Part shown: positions 1-5,123 of the stretch, one piece after another
Position numbering within the stretch: the stretch's first letter is position 1
How the letters are laid out: each line of letters opens with the position of its first letter
Assembly: GCA_934277495.1 (NCBI GenBank)
Contig: CAKQUI010000116.1
Span: forward strand, 1 to 6,457
Length of the DNA: 6,457 nt
Direction of reading: 5' to 3'
Origin: an uncultured Clostridia bacterium
GTDB taxonomy: Bacteria; Bacillota; Clostridia; Peptostreptococcales; Anaerovoracaceae
Position numbers and translations under genes: made by a program
The notes under the pieces: generated by a model
Told to the model about the DNA's origin: nothing
Database searches by the model: none
The model's input: only the letters and a program-made list of their open reading frames with translations

Positions 1-137
1 ACGACACCATCGGCACCGGATCCACCGGCTGCATCAGGGTATGCCCCGGCATCTACAATACGGAGCGCGATATCCGCATGACCGTTAAAGCAGTGAGAGA
101 GATCGCGCAGCAGGTTTCAGCCAGAACGGTGGGATAA
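1..137 (+). CDS. Class V aminotransferase / cysteine desulfurase-like protein, C-terminal fragment
   Basis: Only the last 44 codons are present, read in the frame beginning at base 3 and ending in TAA at 135-137. The translation contains GSTGCIRVCPGIYNTERDI, followed by a basic helix (VKAVREIAQQV) and a short tail. In fold-type I PLP enzymes of the class V aminotransferase family (SufS/CsdA-like desulfurases, selenocysteine lyases) this C-terminal pattern, an arginine followed by a proline and then YNTxxDI, contributes the arginine that binds the substrate carboxylate. The PLP lysine lies outside the window, so the exact reaction (cysteine desulfurase, selenocysteine lyase, epimerase or aminotransferase) cannot be decided. 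The Cys-Pro after Arg-Val, where I would expect Ser-Pro more often, is a minor oddity. The family call is fairly secure; the substrate is unknown. Confidence 0.7.
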   Translation, partial: DTIGTGSTGCIRVCPGIYNTERDIRMTVKAVREIAQQVSARTVG

Positions 138-336
138 GGCTTCAAGATTTGCAGAGAGATTCCCTGAACGTACAGCCTTTTAAAGGTTTTCTAACCCGTT
201 GCATTTACTTTAGAAAATGTATAAATTATTTTATTTCAATAGATCTCATTATGCTATTACTTCTGGTGCATGTGGTCTGTATCGGAACACGCTGTTATAT
301 AAGTGTCTGGCGAGATGAATTGTGACATTATAAGGA

Positions 337-370
337 AAAACGGACAGCTAATGTCGATGCTGTCCGTTTT
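337..370. terminator. Bidirectional Rho-independent terminator
   Basis: AAAACGGACAGC at 337-348 and GCTGTCCGTTTT at 359-370 are perfect reverse complements around a 10-base loop. The GC-rich 8-bp core is flanked by an A-run on one side and a T-run on the other, so it works on both strands. It sits between two convergent genes, 199 bases after the upstream stop codon and 20 bases after the flavin reductase stop. It is probably the main terminator of the flavin reductase gene and a late terminator for the aminotransferase gene. I see no gene in the AT-rich stretch 138-336. Confidence 0.9.
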
Positions 371-390
371 ATGAATAGCAATAATATGTT

Positions 391-882
391 TTACATTAAA
401 TCCATCTTATCCCAAAGAATATTACCATTGGAGTCAAGATATTCTTCATCGACATGAACTGCTTCGACCTTACCAACGAACAATTCATGTGTACCGGGCA
501 TGATACTGTCGATTACACTACATTCAATGCTTACCGGACAATCTGTAAGGACCGGAGCGTCTACATAAGTTGCATCTTTCCATTTAATATCGGCTTTTGC
601 AAACTTGTCTTCATCTCTTCCGGAGGCCGAGCCAAGATAGCCGTATTCTTTCGTATAGCTTTTTTTCGGGAAGTTGATTACAAAGCAGCCGGATTCCTTT
701 ACCATGTGGTGGGAATATCTTGCAGGTGTGATGCCGACCATGACCATTACCGGATCAAGGCTTGCATTTGCAACGAATCCAACTACTAAAGCGTTGTTTT
801 TTCCATCCTTGTCCCTGCAGGAAACGATTGTCTGAGGGAGCGGCTGAACACAAAGTGCTGTATTAGGTGATAGTTTTTTCAT
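391..882 (-). CDS. Flavin reductase-like domain protein (flavoredoxin type)
   Basis: This 163-residue protein fits the FMN-binding split-barrel family (flavin reductase-like domain) in length and motifs. Visible features are an N-terminal strand with Pro-Gln-Thr-Ile-Val (about 16-20), VVGFVANASLDPVMVMVGI (33-51), the substrate/flavin loop region PARYSHHMVKESGCFVINFP (53-72), the SASGRDEDKF segment (85-94) and a late GTHELFVGKVEAVHVDEEYL motif (130-149). Members bind FMN and either reduce free flavin with NAD(P)H or act as small flavin electron carriers; they are cytosolic. The start is set by GGAGG (complement of 891-896) 8 bases upstream of ATG. The C-terminus ends soon after the last motif, without the tyrosine/glycine tail many relatives have, so it is slightly short but not obviously broken. 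It lies 276 bases downstream of the AraC gene on the same strand, likely with its own promoter. The family is secure; the physiological partner is unknown. Confidence 0.85.
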   Translation of the reverse strand: MKKLSPNTALCVQPLPQTIVSCRDKDGKNNALVVGFVANASLDPVMVMVGITPARYSHHMVKESGCFVINFPKKSYTKEYGYLGSASGRDEDKFAKADIKWKDATYVDAPVLTDCPVSIECSVIDSIMPGTHELFVGKVEAVHVDEEYLDSNGNILWDKMDLM

Positions 883-921
883 TGATTTTTACCTCCATGC
901 ATTTTCAAAAATTGTCAGATA

Positions 922-937
922 GTTATAATCAGATAAC
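922..937. promoter_or_regulatory. Small dyad upstream of the flavin reductase gene
   Basis: GTTAT and ATAAC flank a 6-base centre, about 40-55 bases upstream of the flavin reductase start. The same site includes a CAGATA direct repeat (916-921 and 930-935, 14 bases apart), and on the minus strand it contains TATAAC, a possible -10 hexamer with no good -35 box. It could be an operator or a weak RNA hairpin. The symmetry is seen directly; its function is inference. Confidence 0.25.
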
Positions 938-949
938 GGGAGCGGATCG

Positions 950-982
950 GCGGTAAACTCACCGCATAAGAATGAGTGAACC
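950..982 (-). promoter_or_regulatory. Possible structured leader of the flavin reductase mRNA
   Basis: On the minus strand this GC-richer patch in an AT-rich gap can form either of two mutually exclusive hairpins. One is a 5-bp GCGGT/ACCGC stem (950-954 with 961-965). The other is a 10-base arm pair with 8 matches (952-961 with 973-982). They share bases 952-954 and 961. Switching leader RNAs have such overlapping stems, but I see no terminator-like U-run directly after them and recognise no known riboswitch class. It may also be a remnant of another sequence. Confidence 0.2.
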
Positions 983-1107
983 CTGGCAGGATACGACTGT
1001 AACCTTTTTTTAGTAATTCCATCATCATCAGTTTTCAAGGATCATTTTCAGCAGTTTTCTGATTATTTGATGATTATATATTTTTTTTGACAAGGAGGCA
1101 CTATTAT

Positions 1108-1206
1108 ATGTTAATAAATACTGTGGTAATTTCTAATATAGTGTTTGTTAGAAATAACCTATGTTTTAGTTTTCAGATATTCTCTGGGTGGCATTCCATA
1201 ATATGA
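1108..1206 (+). CDS. Possible 32-residue small ORF with a strong ribosome binding site
   Basis: AAGGAGG at 1092-1098 is followed 9 bases later by ATG at 1108. The reading frame runs 32 codons to TGA at 1204-1206 and encodes a hydrophobic N-terminal half (Leu-Ile-Asn-Thr-Val-Val-Ile-Ser). A T8 run (1081-1088) lies just upstream. Against it being real, the ORF runs antisense into the 3' end of the AraC gene and its codons overlap that gene's terminator-like repeat. It could be a genuine small peptide, or the surviving 5' end of a former plus-strand gene whose body was replaced. No family is recognised. Confidence 0.2.
   Translation: MLINTVVISNIVFVRNNLCFSFQIFSGWHSII
1125..1159 (-). terminator. 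Inverted repeat at the AraC stop codon, weak terminator candidate
   Basis: GGTAATTTCTAA (1125-1136) and TTAGAAATAACC (1148-1159) pair over 11 of 12 positions around an 11-base loop. On the minus strand the hairpin begins at the AraC stop codon. The stem is AU-rich and is followed by a mixed sequence, not a clean U-run, so termination may be inefficient. An alternative role as a protein-binding dyad cannot be excluded. Confidence 0.45.
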
Positions 1207-2112
1207 TTTGAACGCCTTATAAAAGTTACTGTGATCACTGTACCCGAGAAGTGCAGAGATTTCCTCAAGTGAAAGAGAAGTATTTTTCATCAGAAGAACT
1301 GCACGTTCCATTCTTTTTTCAAGCAGGATCTCTGTAAATTTTCTGCCGGTTTCTCTGTGGAGAAGCGTAGAAATATAGTTTGGATGGTAGGCAAAATGTG
1401 CTGCAATATCCTTTAAGGTAACAACATCCGAATGATCACCCATATAGTCTATGATCTGCTCTGCAAGTGTTTTTACAGATGTCCCGCTATTTTCTATCCG
1501 GTATCTTCGTGAGATTTCAAGTAGCAGTGTCTGGAGCATGGATTTCAATATGCGCTGGGTATCTCCCTGCTTGTCAGCATATTCAATTACCATAAGCTCA
1601 AGAATCGTGCGTATGGCATGGTCTTTCGTAACAGGCAGATGGATATATTCGTCTGAAAATTTATTGGTCTGCGGTTCGACAAAGAAACGGAAAAGTGAGG
1701 AATCCGTATATACCGTTGGCAGATATTCACGGAAAAAGGAATCCTTACGAATAAGAATACCGATGATCACAACATCTTTGTTACTGTCCGCACGTAGGGC
1801 ATAGCCGCTGTAAGGCTGTCCGATATAGCATTCATCCTCGTTTATAGTGATCAGATTATTATATTTTTCGGATAATGCCTGATAGCTGTTTTTGTATGCA
1901 TAGTTGATAAAGAAGAAATCCTGTCTGTGAAATGGTTCATGTATATGATTTCCCTTAAAAACACATATCAGTATGTCCTCGTCATGCGGTCCGGGCCAGT
2001 AGGAAGTGACATCACCGGGCATACCAGTGTTCATCTTATGAAAGGTCAGGTCAAGAGAATCAAAAGCAATTCCCAGTTTATTAATGGCGAGATCAATATA
2101 TTTATTGCGCAT
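1159..2112 (-). CDS. AraC-family transcriptional regulator
   Basis: This 317-residue protein has the usual two-part AraC layout. The N-terminal half (about 20-150) looks like a cupin-type sensing domain, with a His-rich strand HIHEPFHRQDFFFINYAY at 56-73. The C-terminal 100 residues are a double helix-turn-helix: the first at about 232-252 (TLKDIAAHFAYHPNYISTLL) and the second, with the family signature, at about 280-312 (SLEEISALLGYSDHSNFYKA then FKSYYGMPPREYL). Both are complete, so DNA binding should be intact. The frame extends 23 codons further upstream, but AAAGGAG (complement of 2121-2127) lies 8 bases before the ATG at 2112, which fixes that start. It is divergent from a sugar O-acetyltransferase, and the shared region carries a tandem direct repeat suited to two AraC half-sites. 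It probably controls its neighbour and itself in response to a sugar or related ligand. The ligand cannot be read from the sequence. Confidence 0.93.
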   Translation of the reverse strand: MRNKYIDLAINKLGIAFDSLDLTFHKMNTGMPGDVTSYWPGPHDEDILICVFKGNHIHEPFHRQDFFFINYAYKNSYQALSEKYNNLITINEDECYIGQPYSGYALRADSNKDVVIIGILIRKDSFFREYLPTVYTDSSLFRFFVEPQTNKFSDEYIHLPVTKDHAIRTILELMVIEYADKQGDTQRILKSMLQTLLLEISRRYRIENSGTSVKTLAEQIIDYMGDHSDVVTLKDIAAHFAYHPNYISTLLHRETGRKFTEILLEKRMERAVLLMKNTSLSLEEISALLGYSDHSNFYKAFKSYYGMPPREYLKTKT

Positions 2113-2120
2113 AAGCAAGA

Positions 2121-2127
2121 CTCCTTT
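2121..2127 (-). promoter_or_regulatory. Ribosome binding site that sets the AraC start
   Basis: AAAGGAG on the minus strand, 8 bases before the ATG at 2112. The in-frame upstream ATG at 2181 has no comparable site, so the longer 340-residue reading is unlikely. Confidence 0.8.
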
Positions 2128-2236
2128 CTTGCAAAGGGACAAAAGCACCTTGCAGAGTGTCCGCTCATTTATGACTGGCATGTGTGCATAGAAATCTTTG
2201 ATTTCGTTATGTAAGCTTTTGTCCTGATCTGTTTCA

Positions 2237-2265
2237 ATTATATAGCATAGTATTAGAAAATACCA
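2237..2265 (-). promoter_or_regulatory. Probable araC-type gene promoter
   Basis: The minus strand carries a perfect TATAAT at 2237-2242. It overlaps an extended -10 arrangement, TGC followed by TATATA. The -35 position (around 2260-2265) is poor and falls inside the first copy of a 17-base direct repeat, which suggests regulator-dependent or autoregulated transcription. It would give a leader of roughly 115-120 bases before the ATG at 2112. Confidence 0.5.
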
Positions 2266-2289
2266 CTAATGTTATTAAGAAATAGCAGT
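2251..2289. repeat. Tandem direct repeat, candidate AraC-regulator half-sites
   Basis: TATTAGAAAATACCACT (2251-2267) and TATTAAGAAATAGCAGT (2273-2289) agree at 13 of 17 positions and start 22 bases apart, about two helical turns. AraC-family proteins typically bind such tandem half-sites on one face of the helix. The repeat covers the -35 region of the regulator's own promoter and lies about 95-130 bases upstream of the divergent acetyltransferase start. It could therefore repress one gene and activate the other. The repeat is seen directly; the binder is inferred. Confidence 0.5.
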
Positions 2290-2294
2290 GACAG

Positions 2295-2355
2295 ATGTCT
2301 CAAATATCTGTATCGTTAAGATGTATATTTGTAAATAACTAAAAAGCTGAGACAT
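2295..2355. repeat. Spaced inverted repeat in the acetyltransferase upstream region
   Basis: ATGTCTCA (2295-2302) and TGAGACAT (2348-2355) are perfect reverse complements 45 bases apart. A second small inverted repeat, ACAGAT/ATCTGT (2291-2296 and 2306-2311), overlaps the left arm. The right arm is 28 bases before the acetyltransferase ATG, so it would lie in or next to the promoter or 5' leader. It could be a pair of operator half-sites bridged by a loop, or an mRNA stem. Confidence 0.3.
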
Positions 2356-2383
2356 ATATCGGCAAAACACCAGGAGGGCTATA

Positions 2384-2956
2384 ATGACGGAAGAAGAAAA
2401 ATTAGACGCAGGTCTTTACTATGATTTTTGGGATGCCGGAGTAAACGGCAGAAAACTGAATGCTGTCAAATTTTGCAGGGAACTTCGCAAGATACAGGAT
2501 GCGGATGCATCGGAGGCAAAACAGGCGGCATTGATTAAAAAATATTTTGGGTCTGTTGGACGGGATGTGTGTTTGTGTCCCGGATTTATGTGTGACAATG
2601 GAAAGAATATTCATGCAGGTGACCAGTTTCTGGCAAATTACAATGTGACAATTCTTGATATTATGCCGGTTCATATAGGAAATTATGTTATGATCGGTCC
2701 TAATACCTTGATTACGACCGTAAATCATCCGATCACTCCCAAAGGACGGCGAGAGCATCTTGGGATAGGCAAACCAGTTACGATTGGAAATGACGTATGG
2801 ATCGGTGGAAATGTTACGATTCTCCCAGGGGTAACCATCGGCAATAATGTAGTAATTGCAGCCGGAGCTGTGGTAACAAAGGATGTACCGGATAACTGTG
2901 TGACAGGAGGGGTTCCGGCCAGGAAAATAAGGGATATTGAGAACGATATTTTATAA
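2384..2956 (+). CDS. Maltose/galactoside O-acetyltransferase (LacA/Maa/NodL family)
   Basis: This 190-residue protein belongs to the hexapeptide-repeat (left-handed beta-helix) acetyltransferases that move acetyl from acetyl-CoA to a hydroxyl of a sugar; the enzymes are cytosolic trimers. The N-terminal helical cap (about 1-60, starting TEEEKLDAGLYYDF) is the Maa-type domain. The beta-helix runs from about 60 to 180, with imperfect repeats such as VTIGNDVWIGGNVTILPGVT (122-141). The catalytic histidine sits in TTVNHPITP at residue 115, the same number as in E. coli LacA. The C-terminal GGVPARKIRDI motif (175-185) is also typical. AGGAGG at 2372-2377, six bases before ATG, supports the start. 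It is divergent from the AraC-family gene, which probably controls it. Members are often sugar-detoxification enzymes; the true acceptor here is unknown. It is convergent with rlmH. Confidence 0.93.
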   Translation: MTEEEKLDAGLYYDFWDAGVNGRKLNAVKFCRELRKIQDADASEAKQAALIKKYFGSVGRDVCLCPGFMCDNGKNIHAGDQFLANYNVTILDIMPVHIGNYVMIGPNTLITTVNHPITPKGRREHLGIGKPVTIGNDVWIGGNVTILPGVTIGNNVVIAAGAVVTKDVPDNCVTGGVPARKIRDIENDIL

Positions 2957-3000
2957 GATTGACGGAACGGACAACGAAGCGAGGGTTGATATTCCCTGCA

Positions 3001-3029
3001 TAATAAAAAGCCTGTCATTTATGATAGGC
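3001..3029 (-). terminator. rlmH terminator overlapping its own stop codon
   Basis: GCCTGTCA (3010-3017) and TGATAGGC (3022-3029) form an 8-bp stem with one wobble pair and a 4-base loop. On the minus strand it is followed by TTTTTATTA. The 5' arm is made of the last rlmH codons and the 3' arm contains the end of the stop codon, so termination is built into the coding end. On the plus strand it could also stop the convergent acetyltransferase transcript, but the T-run on that side is poor. Confidence 0.8.
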
Positions 3030-3494
3030 TTCGTGTCTTATTATCTTGAAGCTTCTGTAGATCTGTTCCAGCAGTATCACCCGCATCATCTGATGGGGAA
3101 AGGTCATCGCTGAGAATGAAAGTTTGAAATCCGCCCGCTGGCTGACTTCTCCGGAAAGTCCCAGCGAGCCGCCGATGATGAACACGATATCGGAAATACC
3201 GTCGATGCCGAGGTTTTCGATCTTCTCCGCCAGTTTTTCTGAGGAAAGGGCTTTACCTGCGATCTCCAGCGTTATTACATAGTCGGTCTTTTTTATCCTG
3301 CTGAGGATCTCACGACCTTCTGCGATTTTCACGGCTTCTTCGTCAGCAGCCGATGGATTGCCTCGCAGCAGACTTTCCTTTAGCTCGATGATCTCCAGCG
3401 AAGCGTATCTGCTGATGCGCTTGGAGTATTCTTTTATGGCGTCGGTCCAGTATTTTTCCTTGAGTTTGCCGACTGCCAGTACGGTTATGTTCAT
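3015..3494 (-). CDS. rlmH: 23S rRNA (pseudouridine-1915-N3)-methyltransferase
   Basis: RlmH methylates pseudouridine 1915 in helix 69 of 23S rRNA on the assembled ribosome, using S-adenosylmethionine; it is a small homodimeric SPOUT (knotted) enzyme. The protein is 159 residues, the standard family length. It shows the N-terminal ITVLAVGKLKEKYW (3-16), the SAM-binding IIGGSLGLS (106-114) of the knot, and the C-terminal run FPHQMMRVILLEQIYRSFKI (132-151), ending in Tyr-His-Lys. The frame is open for 19 more codons upstream, but AAAGG (complement of 3502-3506) stands 7 bases before the ATG at 3494 and MNITVLAVGK is the usual beginning. It lies 209 bases downstream of walJ on the same strand, a neighbourhood shared with Bacillus and Staphylococcus. 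Its base composition matches walJ and is richer in GC than the genes downstream of it. Confidence 0.97.
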   Translation of the reverse strand: MNITVLAVGKLKEKYWTDAIKEYSKRISRYASLEIIELKESLLRGNPSAADEEAVKIAEGREILSRIKKTDYVITLEIAGKALSSEKLAEKIENLGIDGISDIVFIIGGSLGLSGEVSQRADFKLSFSAMTFPHQMMRVILLEQIYRSFKIIRHEAYHK

Positions 3495-3703
3495 GTTGAT
3501 GCCTTTCTTTGTGATGGGCATGAGGTGTATCTGCTTATGACTGGTTCGCATATCGGTGCAAAATGACGCCGTGTCAGGGTGCTCTGTGCCGGATCTCAGG
3601 GGTGCAAATGTTGCCTGATAGGATCTTTCCTGAGTTTCAGATGATATACAGGTATCCGGTCAGGCCGGGTCTTTGAAAGCGATCCGGCGAGGCGTCTCGT
3701 ATC
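3495..3703 (-). other. walJ-rlmH intergenic region without a gene
   Basis: No open frame with a ribosome binding site fits these 209 bases. In Bacillus an HtrA protease gene can lie at this position between walJ and rlmH, but nothing of it is visible here. The region carries short imperfect repeats: GGTGCAAAATG (3555-3565) and GGTGCAAATG (3601-3610), TCAGGGTGC and TCAGGGGTGC (3574-3582, 3596-3605), and several further CAGG/CCTG copies. I see no clear terminator after walJ, so the two genes may be read through together. Confidence 0.5.
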
Positions 3704-4498
3704 TCACACGTGATAGATACGGCTGCAGCAGTCCCGCCTTGCCACGTCCACCTTAATGCCTTTGCCTGGTATGATGTTCTGCTCGATGAGTGTGTTGCGC
3801 ACCGCCAGCATGGCCACCGACGGGTCGTTGTTTTCCTTGCTGAGGTGCCCCAGGATCACCTGGCGGACCTTGTTCTTTGCCTTTACAAGAGCACAGAGGC
3901 ATTCACCTGCCGACACATTTGACAAGTGACCACTGTCACCCAGGATACGCCGTTTGAGGGCGTAGGGATAGCTGCCCATCAGCAGGATCTCTTTCTCGTG
4001 GTTGGCCTCCAGCACCAGCAGGTCTGCATCGGTGATTTCCTCGAATATCTCGTCCGTTATGTAGCCCACGTCTGTGACGATACTTATCTGCCTGCCGTCG
4101 TAGTATATGGAAAATCCCACAGGGTCGGCGGCGTCATGGGGCACGCTGAAAGGTCTGATCCTGAAATCCGCAATGGCAAAGTCCTCGCCGGTAAGGAAAA
4201 TCCTGCGCTTTTCCTCCGCCACCGGACGCTCGGTATTTTCCCAGGTCAGCTCATTGGCGTATGCCAGCACATTGGGGAGTTTTTTCGTTACTATAGGGAT
4301 GCTCTTCACATGGTCGATGTGTTCGTGGGTGATCAGAAGTCCTGCCACACTTTCGTAAGGCGTGTCCGTTTCGTCCAGACCGCTGAATATCCGCTTGCCG
4401 GAGATCCCGGCATCTATAAGCAATGCTGTTTTGTCGTTTTTCACCATATAGCAGTTGCCACTGCTGCCGCTGGCGAAAGAACAGAATTTTAGTGACAT
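3704..4498 (-). CDS. walJ: WalJ/YycJ-type metallo-beta-lactamase-fold hydrolase
   Basis: This 264-residue protein is a full-length metallo-beta-lactamase-fold enzyme of the YycJ/WalJ group. The N-terminal CSFASGSSGNCYMVK (6-20) is the hallmark of this group. Metal ligands are visible in order: THEHIDH (57-63), His121 in VPHDA, Asp143 in TDVG, and the later His167 (EANHE), His191 (DSGHLSN) and His218 (GHLSKENN). WalJ is associated with the WalRK cell-wall two-component locus in Bacillales and is thought to act as a phosphodiesterase or nuclease. WalR, WalK, WalH and WalI are not in this window. The start has AGGAG 12 bases upstream, and a good promoter (TATAAT) lies at 4533-4538. It is divergent from the DUF3990 cassette and upstream of rlmH. 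The family is secure; the substrate is not. Confidence 0.92.
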   Translation of the reverse strand: MSLKFCSFASGSSGNCYMVKNDKTALLIDAGISGKRIFSGLDETDTPYESVAGLLITHEHIDHVKSIPIVTKKLPNVLAYANELTWENTERPVAEEKRRIFLTGEDFAIADFRIRPFSVPHDAADPVGFSIYYDGRQISIVTDVGYITDEIFEEITDADLLVLEANHEKEILLMGSYPYALKRRILGDSGHLSNVSAGECLCALVKAKNKVRQVILGHLSKENNDPSVAMLAVRNTLIEQNIIPGKGIKVDVARRDCCSRIYHV

Positions 4499-4532
4499 AT
4501 GTATTAGTGCTCCTGTTTTGTTTTAACACAAT

Positions 4533-4561
4533 ATTATACTACAGTTATCAGTCGTTGTACA
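4533..4561 (-). promoter_or_regulatory. walJ: walJ promoter
   Basis: On the minus strand TGTACA (4556-4561) and TATAAT (4533-4538) are separated by exactly 17 bases. The -10 box is perfect and the -35 box matches TTGACA at four of six positions. The predicted start is about 25-30 bases before the walJ ATG, consistent with a short leader. Confidence 0.75.
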
Positions 4562-4593
4562 GATATGCGATCGCTGGAGATACAATGACGATA

Positions 4594-4623
4594 TTGCAAC
4601 ACCTGTCTTCGATGTGTTATGCT
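4594..4623 (+). promoter_or_regulatory. Possible promoter of the DUF3990 cassette
   Basis: TTGCAA (4594-4599), an 18-base spacer and TATGCT (4618-4623), the last preceded by TGT as in extended -10 promoters. It would start transcription near 4630, about 30 bases before the ATG at 4659. An alternative -10, TACAAT at 4581-4586, has no well-spaced -35. An 8-base palindrome GCGATCGC (4567-4574) upstream could serve autoregulation, but this is speculative. Confidence 0.4.
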
Positions 4624-4645
4624 ACATGCAGCAGGATACTGACAT

Positions 4646-4650
4646 GGAGG
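4646..4650 (+). promoter_or_regulatory. Ribosome binding site that sets the DUF3990 start
   Basis: GGAGG, 8 bases before the ATG at 4659. The upstream in-frame ATGs (4614, 4626, 4644) lie before or on this site, and the next one (4668) is 17 bases away, so 4659 is the best start. Confidence 0.75.
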
Positions 4651-4658
4651 TATGGAAA

Positions 4659-5123
4659 ATGGGGAAAATGACAGTGTATCATGGCAGTTACACGACTGTC
4701 AGAAAGCCGGATATCGTAAAGGGTCACAATACAAAGGACTTCGGGCCCGGTTTTTACTGCACGGTGATCCGTGAGCAGGCCGAACGGTGGGCTAAAAGGT
4801 ACGACAATGGTGTGGTGAACACATACACGGTCAGACTGGATACAAGTCTCGATATACTTGAATTCAGTGAAATGACCGAAGAATGGCTGGATTTTATCAT
4901 TGCCTGTCGTAACGGTGAACCGCACAGCCACGACATAGTGATCGGAGCTATGGCAGATGATCAGATATACAATTATATTGCAGACTATATGGACGGAGTC
5001 ATCACCAGAGAGCAGTTCTGGGTAATGGCAAAATTCAAATATCCCACCCACCAGATAAATTTCTGTACTCCGGGAGCACTCGACTGTCTGGAGTTCATTT
5101 CAGCTGAGGAGGTGACCATATGA
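4659..5123 (+). CDS. DUF3990 family protein, putative ADP-ribosyltransferase-fold toxin
   Basis: This 154-residue protein has the DUF3990 pattern. The N-terminus reads MTVYHGSYTTVRKPDI (4-19), then DFGPGFYCT (27-35) and QAERWAKR (40-47). The middle holds HDIVIGAMADDQIYNYIADY (91-110), and the C-terminal motif is THQINFCTPGALDCLEF (130-146). The His-Gly-Ser and Phe-Gly-x-Gly-x-Tyr blocks are spaced as in PARP-type ADP-ribosyltransferases, which use a His (here His8) and a Tyr (here Tyr33) to bind NAD. A third residue could be Gln132 or Glu145. I recall DUF3990 being placed in the ADP-ribosyl superfamily and often encoded next to small partner proteins, but no target is known to me. There is no signal peptide. 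The stop overlaps the next gene by ATGA, so the two are translationally coupled. The family call is good; ADP-ribosylation and toxicity are inference. Confidence 0.8.
   Translation: MGKMTVYHGSYTTVRKPDIVKGHNTKDFGPGFYCTVIREQAERWAKRYDNGVVNTYTVRLDTSLDILEFSEMTEEWLDFIIACRNGEPHSHDIVIGAMADDQIYNYIADYMDGVITREQFWVMAKFKYPTHQINFCTPGALDCLEFISAEEVTI
5107..5115 (+). promoter_or_regulatory. Exceptionally strong ribosome binding site inside the DUF3990 3' end
   Basis: AGGAGGTGA, a nine-base match to the 16S rRNA anti-Shine-Dalgarno, lies within the last DUF3990 codons with a 7-base gap from GGAGG to the ATG at 5120. Together with the ATGA overlap it suggests the downstream partner is made in excess of the DUF3990 protein. 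Confidence 0.75.

Noticed and set aside
171..195. CCTTTTAAAGG near 177 followed by TTTTC as a terminator for the first gene.
   Set aside because: Only a 4-bp A/U-rich stem is possible once a real loop is allowed, so it is too weak to support.
251..325. A 24-codon plus-strand ORF (ATG at 251, TGA at 323).
   Set aside because: No ribosome binding site precedes it and the composition is like the surrounding non-coding sequence.
454..789. A 111-codon plus-strand frame opposite the flavin reductase gene.
   Set aside because: It is the antisense shadow of a gene with clear family motifs and has no ribosome binding site or recognisable domain.
2165..2179. TCATTTATGACTGGC resembles the rlmH end (3015-3029) at 13 of 15 positions, suggesting paired attachment repeats around the acetyltransferase.
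   Set aside because: It lies just upstream of the AraC ribosome binding site, lacks the GAAGC part of the core, and the enclosed segment has no recombinase. A chance match in AT-rich DNA is likely.
3926..4492. A 188-codon plus-strand frame opposite walJ.
   Set aside because: It is an antisense shadow caused by the GC-richer codon use of walJ, whose metal-binding motifs are all intact.
4567..4574. GCGATCGC, identical to the cyanobacterial HIP1 octamer.
   Set aside because: It is a single copy in a window that is otherwise clearly Firmicutes-like; one palindromic octamer is no evidence of cyanobacterial origin.
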